Shown here piece after piece: positions 58,886-64,000 of a stretch of 64,000 nt of DNA (positions are counted from its first letter, which is position 1; every line of letters starts with the position of its first letter). Below the pieces are notes generated by a model, which was given only the letters and a program-made list of their open reading frames with translations, had not been told where the DNA came from and did not search any database. Origin of the DNA: Mesocentrotus franciscanus. Its lineage: Eukaryota > Echinodermata > Echinoidea > Camarodonta > Strongylocentrotidae. The stretch covers positions 8,105,973 to 8,169,972 of the forward strand of contig CP137679.1 of the NCBI GenBank assembly GCA_037976565.1, given 5' to 3'. Made by a program: the position numbers and the translations under genes.

Positions 58886-59464
58886 CAGTCCTCTTTTCTT
58901 ATTTTGTCCACAGAACAAATATGGATGGTAGGCGACTCTATCGTTTTCTGGGCCCATCGCAGGGCGGAGCGGACTGGCTGCGCCGATATGGGTTTGGGGA
59001 CGGTCATCCATTGGGCTGGAAAGCGGGGCCTTCGCTTGGGCCAAACAAACGCATGGCTAGAGTCGATTACCAGTGGCCTGACGAAGCCGACCGTTTTAGT
59101 GTTACACGTGGGCACGAATGACATAGAGGGATGTTCGAAGAGGGCGATGGCGAATGCGGTGAACAGATTAATCACATCGAACACGGAGACGACAATAATA
59201 TGGTCTGACATCCTAGAACGGGTAGAATATAAATGCTGTAGTCCGGAAGAGCAGGGAAAATTAGACGATAGAAGGAGGGCCACGAACCGATACGCTCGCG
59301 CCTTGGTCGGCAGGAATGGGGGAAAGGCCATTCCACACTCCGACATAAGGCATAAGGATAGGGCTTTATATAGGCCGGACGGATTGCATCTCTCCAATGA
59401 GGGTTTGGACAGGTTTATCACTGACCTGAAGGAGGGCCTGTCCTATCTCGGTTCATCCAAGTAG
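58859..59464 (+). CDS. SGNH/GDSL-type hydrolase domain of a Ngaro/DIRS-like retroelement
   Basis: This is an open frame of 201 codons. Block I is IWMVGDSIVFWAHRRAE (GDS with the nucleophile Ser). Then come VIHWAGKRGLRLGQ, block III LVLHVGTNDIEG (GTND with the oxyanion Asn), and block V RPDGLHLSNEG with the catalytic D-x2-H. All four SGNH positions are present. The family hydrolyses esters. Domains of this kind are known as accessory ORFs in Ngaro-type tyrosine-recombinase retrotransposons, and similar esterases occur in some CR1 LINEs. The first about 30 codons probably read through the LINE junction, so the true domain starts near 58895. It ends 640 bp before block B1. No RT, RNase H or tyrosine recombinase is found in the element, so the unit as it stands is non-autonomous. 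Whether this ORF is expressed is unknown. Confidence 0.85.
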   Translation: MFFGIQNAAQSSFLILSTEQIWMVGDSIVFWAHRRAERTGCADMGLGTVIHWAGKRGLRLGQTNAWLESITSGLTKPTVLVLHVGTNDIEGCSKRAMANAVNRLITSNTETTIIWSDILERVEYKCCSPEEQGKLDDRRRATNRYARALVGRNGGKAIPHSDIRHKDRALYRPDGLHLSNEGLDRFITDLKEGLSYLGSSK

Positions 59465-59466
59465 TT

Positions 59467-60105
59467 AAACAATGATAATGTTACAAAACACGTTGTTTGT
59501 TCTTATATTTCAATGTTCTTATAGTTCAGTGTTCTTATATTTCAGCGTTCTTATATTTCAATGTTTAAGTCTGTTCGGGTAGCAATGTAAATCCCGCAAA
59601 AAGTTTGAGTCCGGCACCACAAGATCATGTTTTTGTTGTTGGGATAAGAGTGCCTTATTTTGGGAGTAACAAAGTTGTGGAGAGTAAATAATAGTTATAT
59701 GGGGCAGGTTTAGGTGGACATTGGTAAATGACCAGTTTTGCGAATGCTTCATTTCGAAATGGGCATTAACGGTTTAGTCACTTCTTTGAGGGGAATGAAT
59801 TAGGCATAATGATGTGCCGGTGTGGTAGAGATAAGTTTATTACGATACTCTGTAGTCTGTTATAGGGTTATAAATTAGCTTAAGGGCGAAAAAGTACATG
59901 CCTGTACATGTACATTGGTTAATTTGGCCAATTGAAATGTTAATTCCACCAAAGTGTCAATAGTTAAACATAGATATTCCCTTAGTGCACAAAAATCGTT
60001 TGATGACAACGTTGTGATTTGGCGGCCGATCATATATAAATATATTCTCGTTTGGCGGTAATTTGTCAAATTATGCCTCCAAATCACTAATCACATGGTA
60101 CTGAT
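59467..60105. other. Non-coding interior between hydrolase ORF and block B1
   Basis: It has three short repeats of 'gttcttatatttca' (59510-59560) and otherwise AT-rich DNA. No RT or recombinase remnant is seen. Confidence 0.6.
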
Positions 60106-60855
60106 AAGTTTATTGATCAATAATTGTCATCCGATAATTTTCGACCCCACTCAATTTTTACATGCGAGGGGGTTGCCAATGTATATTCAGTCGAATTTGT
60201 TCGCATGTCAATTCTTAGTTTTCCGGCCCCATTCGATTTGAATGCGGGGGACCTAGTTGTACCTACACATTTTCAAACTCAGGGTGTCACGCTTTAATCT
60301 TAGGCATCATCCGATCTTACAGGCGGAGAGGCTGGTATATATATACATCTATATTCTATAACTTTAGGCATCACTCGATTTTATAGGCGGGGGGCTGATA
60401 TAATGACTTAATGTATATAAGTTTAGCCTAGGCATCACTCGATTTCATAGGCGGGGGGCCTAGCATTTGTAAGCATTTTTTATGATTCAATATATCTGTG
60501 TTATTTTTTCAAACTCAGGGTGTCACGCTTTAATCTTAGGCATCATCCGATCTTACAGGCGGAGAGGCTGGTATATATATACATCTATATTCTATAACTT
60601 TAGGCATCACTCGATTTTATAGGCGGGGGGCTGATATAATGACTTAATGTATATAAGTTTAGCCTAGGCATCACTCGATTTCATAGGCGGGGGGCCTAGC
60701 ATTTGTAAGCATTTTTATGATTCAATATATCTGTGTTATTTTGTTATGACACCCAGAAAATCAAAATGTGCAAAATAAGCGTCCATCTCAAAATGTTAAT
60801 AAAGCCACGACATAAACGCAAATTTGGTTGTTTGTTATTTTTGTTAGCCGTGAAT
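60106..60855 (+). repeat. Terminal block B1
   Basis: The block runs from 'aagtttattgatcaataatt' to 'ttgttagccgtgaat'. After a lead region come two tandem 240-bp subunits (about 60269-60508 and 60509-60745), then a common tail. Each subunit has three copies of GGCATCA(C/T)(T/C)CGAT...AGGCGG(G/A)G. Two looser copies (CCACTCAATTTTTACATGCG, CCATTCGATTTGAATGCGGG) precede them. Confidence 0.9.
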
Positions 60856-62291
60856 AATAAAATTTAAAGAGTAGACAACGATTTAAAAGGGTTTATTGAC
60901 AGGCTGACAAAATGTAGGTCAAGAGGTTGTTTACATTTTTGAGGGAAATTCACGCGCTAGGAAATGTAATACTTTGTATTACATTGGAAGGAAATGTACA
61001 AGCGTATGTACGCTTATCAAGCAAGCGCGGAAAATACCGCCAGCAAATTAAAAATAGCACGAAGGGGCTTTCATTCTAGTTATGGCTTTCATTTTGAATG
61101 GACAAGAAGAAAAATTTACGGAGTCTAAAACATTCCCACCACCTCCCATTATCTCCACCAATAAAAGTATTTTTAGTATATTAGTGGCATAAATTAAGTA
61201 TTGCTTGGTGGTTCGAAGTAGCCAAGGTATACGTATTAGTACGGAAAGGATTTAGGGTTTCAGGTATGAAAGGTACGGATAGGGTTTATGTAATAAATTG
61301 GTCAGTGTTTTATGAAGTTAATGCAGAGCCGGGGGCATTTGGCCTGGTCGCACATCAATTTAAAGAATAATAATGATAAGCGTCGTGCACAAAGAAAGTG
61401 GGCCGTAGGGGAATTTTCCCATTGGGTTTCGCCCCTACCCGGTTTTGTATGAGTATATGCCGTGTTTATTGTGAATTTTTATTTCTTTTTCTTTTTCCAG
61501 AGAGATTATGTTACATAATAGTTCCACGATATTGTTTAAGTTTATTGATCAATAATTGTCATCCGATAATTTTCGACCCCACTCAATTTTTACATGCGAG
61601 GGGGTTGCCAATGTATATTCAGTCGAATTTGTTCGCATGTCAATTCTTAGTTTTCCGGCCCCATTCGATTTGAATGCGGGAACCTAGTTGTACCTACACA
61701 TTTTCAAACTCAGGGTGTCACGCTTTAATCTTAGGCATCATCCGATCTTACAGGCGGAGAGGCTGGTATATATATACATCTATATTCTATAACTTTAGGC
61801 ATCACTCGATTTTATAGGCGGGGGGCTGATATAATGACTTAGTAATGTATATAAGTTAAGCCTAGGCATCACTCGATTTCATAGGCGGGGGGCCTAGCAT
61901 TTGTAAGCATTTTTTATGATTCAATATATCTGTGTTATTTTTTCAAACTCAGGGTGTCACGCTTTAATCTTAGACATCATCCGATCTTACAGGCGGAGAG
62001 GCTGGTATATATATACATCTATATTCTATAACTTTAGGCATCACTCGATTTTATAGGCGGGGGGCTGATATAATGACTTAATGTATATAAGTTTAGCCTA
62101 GGCATCACTCGATTTCATAGGCGGGGGGCCTAGCATTTGTAAGCATTTTTTATGATTCAATATATCTGTGTTATTTTGTTATGACACCCAGAAAATCAAA
62201 ATGTGCAAAATAAGCGTCCATCTCAAAATGTTAATAAAAGCCACGACATAAACGCAAATTTGGTTGTTTGATATTTTTGTTAGCCGTGAAT
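60856..62291 (+). repeat. Unit A2-C-B2 (1436 bp)
   Basis: A2 60856-61134, C 61135-61537, B2 61538-62291. C is a 403-bp sequence absent from the ORF-bearing unit. It includes 'gaattttcccattgggtttc' and a pyrimidine tract ending in AG. The open frame over C/B2 (61398-61673) shows no domain. It joins B1 and A3 without any spacer. Confidence 0.95.
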
Positions 62292-63733
62292 AATAAAATT
62301 TAAAGAGTAGACAACGATTTAAAAGGGTTTCTTGACAGGCTGACAAAATGTAGGTCAAGAGGTTGTTTACATTTTTGAGGAAATTCACGCGCTAGGAAAT
62401 GTAATACTTTGTATTACATTGGAAGGAAATGTACAAGCGTATGTACGCTTATCAAGCAAGCGCGGAAAATACCGCCAGCAAATTAAAAATAGCACGAAGG
62501 GGCTTTCATTCTAGTTATGGCTTTCATTTTGAATGGACAAGAAGAAAAATGTACGGAGTCTAAAACATTCCCACCACCTCCCCATTATCTCCACCAATAA
62601 AAGTATTTTTAGTATATTAGTGGCATAAATTAAGTATTGCTTGGTGGTTCGAAGTAGCCAAGGTATACGTATTAGTACGGAAAGGATTTAGGGTTTCAGG
62701 TATGAAAGGTACGGATAGGGTTTATGTAATAAATTGGTCAGTGTTTTATGAAGTTAATGCAGAGCCGGGGGCATTTGGCCTGGTCGCACATCAATTTAAA
62801 GAATAATAATGATAAGCGTCGTGCACAAAGAAAGTGGGCCGTAGGGGAATTTTCCCATTGGGTTTCGCCCCTACCCGGTTTTGTATGAGTATATGCCGTG
62901 TTTATTGTGAATTTTTATTTCTTTTTCTTTTTCCAGAGAGATTATGTTACATAATAGTTCCACGATATTGTTTAAGTTTATTGATCAATAATTGTCATCC
63001 GATAATTTTCGACCCCACTCAATTTTTACATGCGAGGGGGTTGCCAATGTATATTCAGTCGAATTTGTTCGCATGTCAATTCTTAGTTTTCCGGCCCCCA
63101 TTCGATTTGAATGCGGGGGAACCTAGTTGTACCTACACATTTTCAAACTCAGGGTGTCACGCTTTAATCTTAGGCATCATCCGATCTTACAGGCGGAGAG
63201 GCTGGTATATATATACATCTATATTCTATAACTTTAGGCATCACTCGATTTTATAGGCGGGGGGCTGATATAATGACTTAGTAATGTATATAAGTTAAGC
63301 CTAGGCATCACTCGATTTCATAGGCGGGGGGCCTAGCATTTGTAAGCATTTTTTATGATTCAATATATCTGTGTTATTTTTCAAACTCAGGGTGTCACGC
63401 TTTAATCTTAGGCATCATCTGATCTTACAGGCGGAGAGGCTGGTATATATATACATCTATATTCTATAACTTTAGGCATCACTCGATTTTATAGGCGGGG
63501 GGCTGATATAAAGACTTAATGTATATAAGTTTAGCCTAGGCATCACTCGATTTCATAGGCGGGGGGCCTAGCATTTGTAAGCATTTTTTATGATTCAATA
63601 TATCTGTGTTATTTTGTTATGACACCCAGAAAATCAAAATGTGCAAAATAAGCGTCCATCTCAAAATGTTAATAACAGCCACGACATAAACGCAAATTTG
63701 GTTGTTTGTTATTTTTGTTAGCCGTGAATAAAT
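62292..63733 (+). repeat. Unit A3-C-B3 (about 1.44 kb)
   Basis: A3 62292-62569, C 62570-62973, B3 62974-63733. It is nearly identical to the preceding unit (spacing 1436 bp). The tail ends at 'gttagccgtgaataa', where sequence turns unique. 63734-64000 shows no feature. Confidence 0.95.
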
Positions 63734-64000
63734 ATTGCTTATAAAACATTGTTGATTTATACATGATACAATTGATACGATTGATTTAAATTATAGCGAT
63801 CTAAAGATCATGCTGTTCCCGTCAAAACGTTCTGTACAAACATATATATATACATTTTGTAAAAGCAAGTCGATGTTTAAAAAACGATTCATTATTTGTA
63901 TAGCATTTTAGCTGTGTCGTTTTACGTCATTATATTAAACAGGTTACAGTATTAAATCCACAGCGTCACCATCATTACCACATTTCTACCAAACTAAAAT

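Noticed and set aside
61398..61673. Duplicated frames of 91-140 residues in C/B blocks (also 62834-63256)
   Set aside because: They run across repeat blocks B and C, end in the G-rich motif repeats, and have no domain signature.
57280..63733. Helitron array
   Set aside because: Head-to-tail joins and hairpins fit, but the units lack a 5' TC and a CTRR 3' end, and there is no Rep/helicase; the A/B split-repeat layout and SGNH ORF fit a Ngaro/DIRS-like element better.
57280..63733. CRISPR-like or clustered regulatory array
   Set aside because: The repeats are long, contiguous and without unique spacers, in a eukaryotic transposon context.

Overview
This is a repeat-dense, AT-rich window from an animal nuclear genome. 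The only host gene I can support is the 5' end of an integrin beta gene on the minus strand. Exon 1 (coding part 33760-33856) encodes a signal peptide and exon 2 (26366-26454) the cysteine-rich PSI start of the mature protein. The two are joined by a phase-consistent splice across a 7.3-kb intron. The rest of the gene was not found and should lie below the left edge or in introns I could not resolve. The transposon mix (L1/Tx1-type and CR1-group LINEs, a tyrosine-recombinase-type retroelement with an SGNH hydrolase, hAT-, Tc1/mariner- and Kolobok-like non-autonomous elements, Gypsy) suggests a marine deuterostome such as an echinoderm. That is inference, not proof.

Layout. 0-2.5 kb: decayed L1/Tx1-type ORF2 on the minus strand. 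2.6-10.6 kb: satellite-like tandem arrays (units of about 847 bp, then about 280-345 bp), split by a 1.75-kb hAT-like element at 5331-7084. 10.9-12.5 kb: L1-type ORF1 remnant, same strand, broken by a MITE and a 429-bp tandem duplication. 13-25 kb: nested short DNA transposons, two of them (with 12205) having perfect 8-bp target duplications (11939-12205, 17893-19122), plus GC-rich inverted repeats and microsatellites. 26.4-33.9 kb: the integrin beta exons, with a LINE 3' end and a Kolobok-like MITE in intron 1.

34.3-54.8 kb: a direct duplication of about 9.4-9.9 kb (34272-43654 and 44969-54823), separated by a 1.3-kb spacer with a CR1-group LINE RT fragment. The copies are near identical but each has a private insertion: a TA-flanked foldback element in copy 1 (38566-39548) and a composite inverted-repeat structure in copy 2 (50812-52275). 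They are either a recent segmental duplication or two haplotypes assembled in series.

54.8-56.0 kb: Gypsy integrase fragment abutting the end of copy 2. 57.3-63.7 kb: the most unusual locus, a DIRS/Ngaro-like retroelement remnant with an SGNH hydrolase ORF. Its terminal blocks are arranged A-ORFs-B, A-C-B, A-C-B head to tail. The B blocks are built from 240-bp repeats that each contain three copies of a short motif. A CR1-group LINE fragment sits inside the coding region.

All identifications come from reading translations and repeats by eye. Repeat boundaries are approximate unless a target-site duplication or an empty site is stated.
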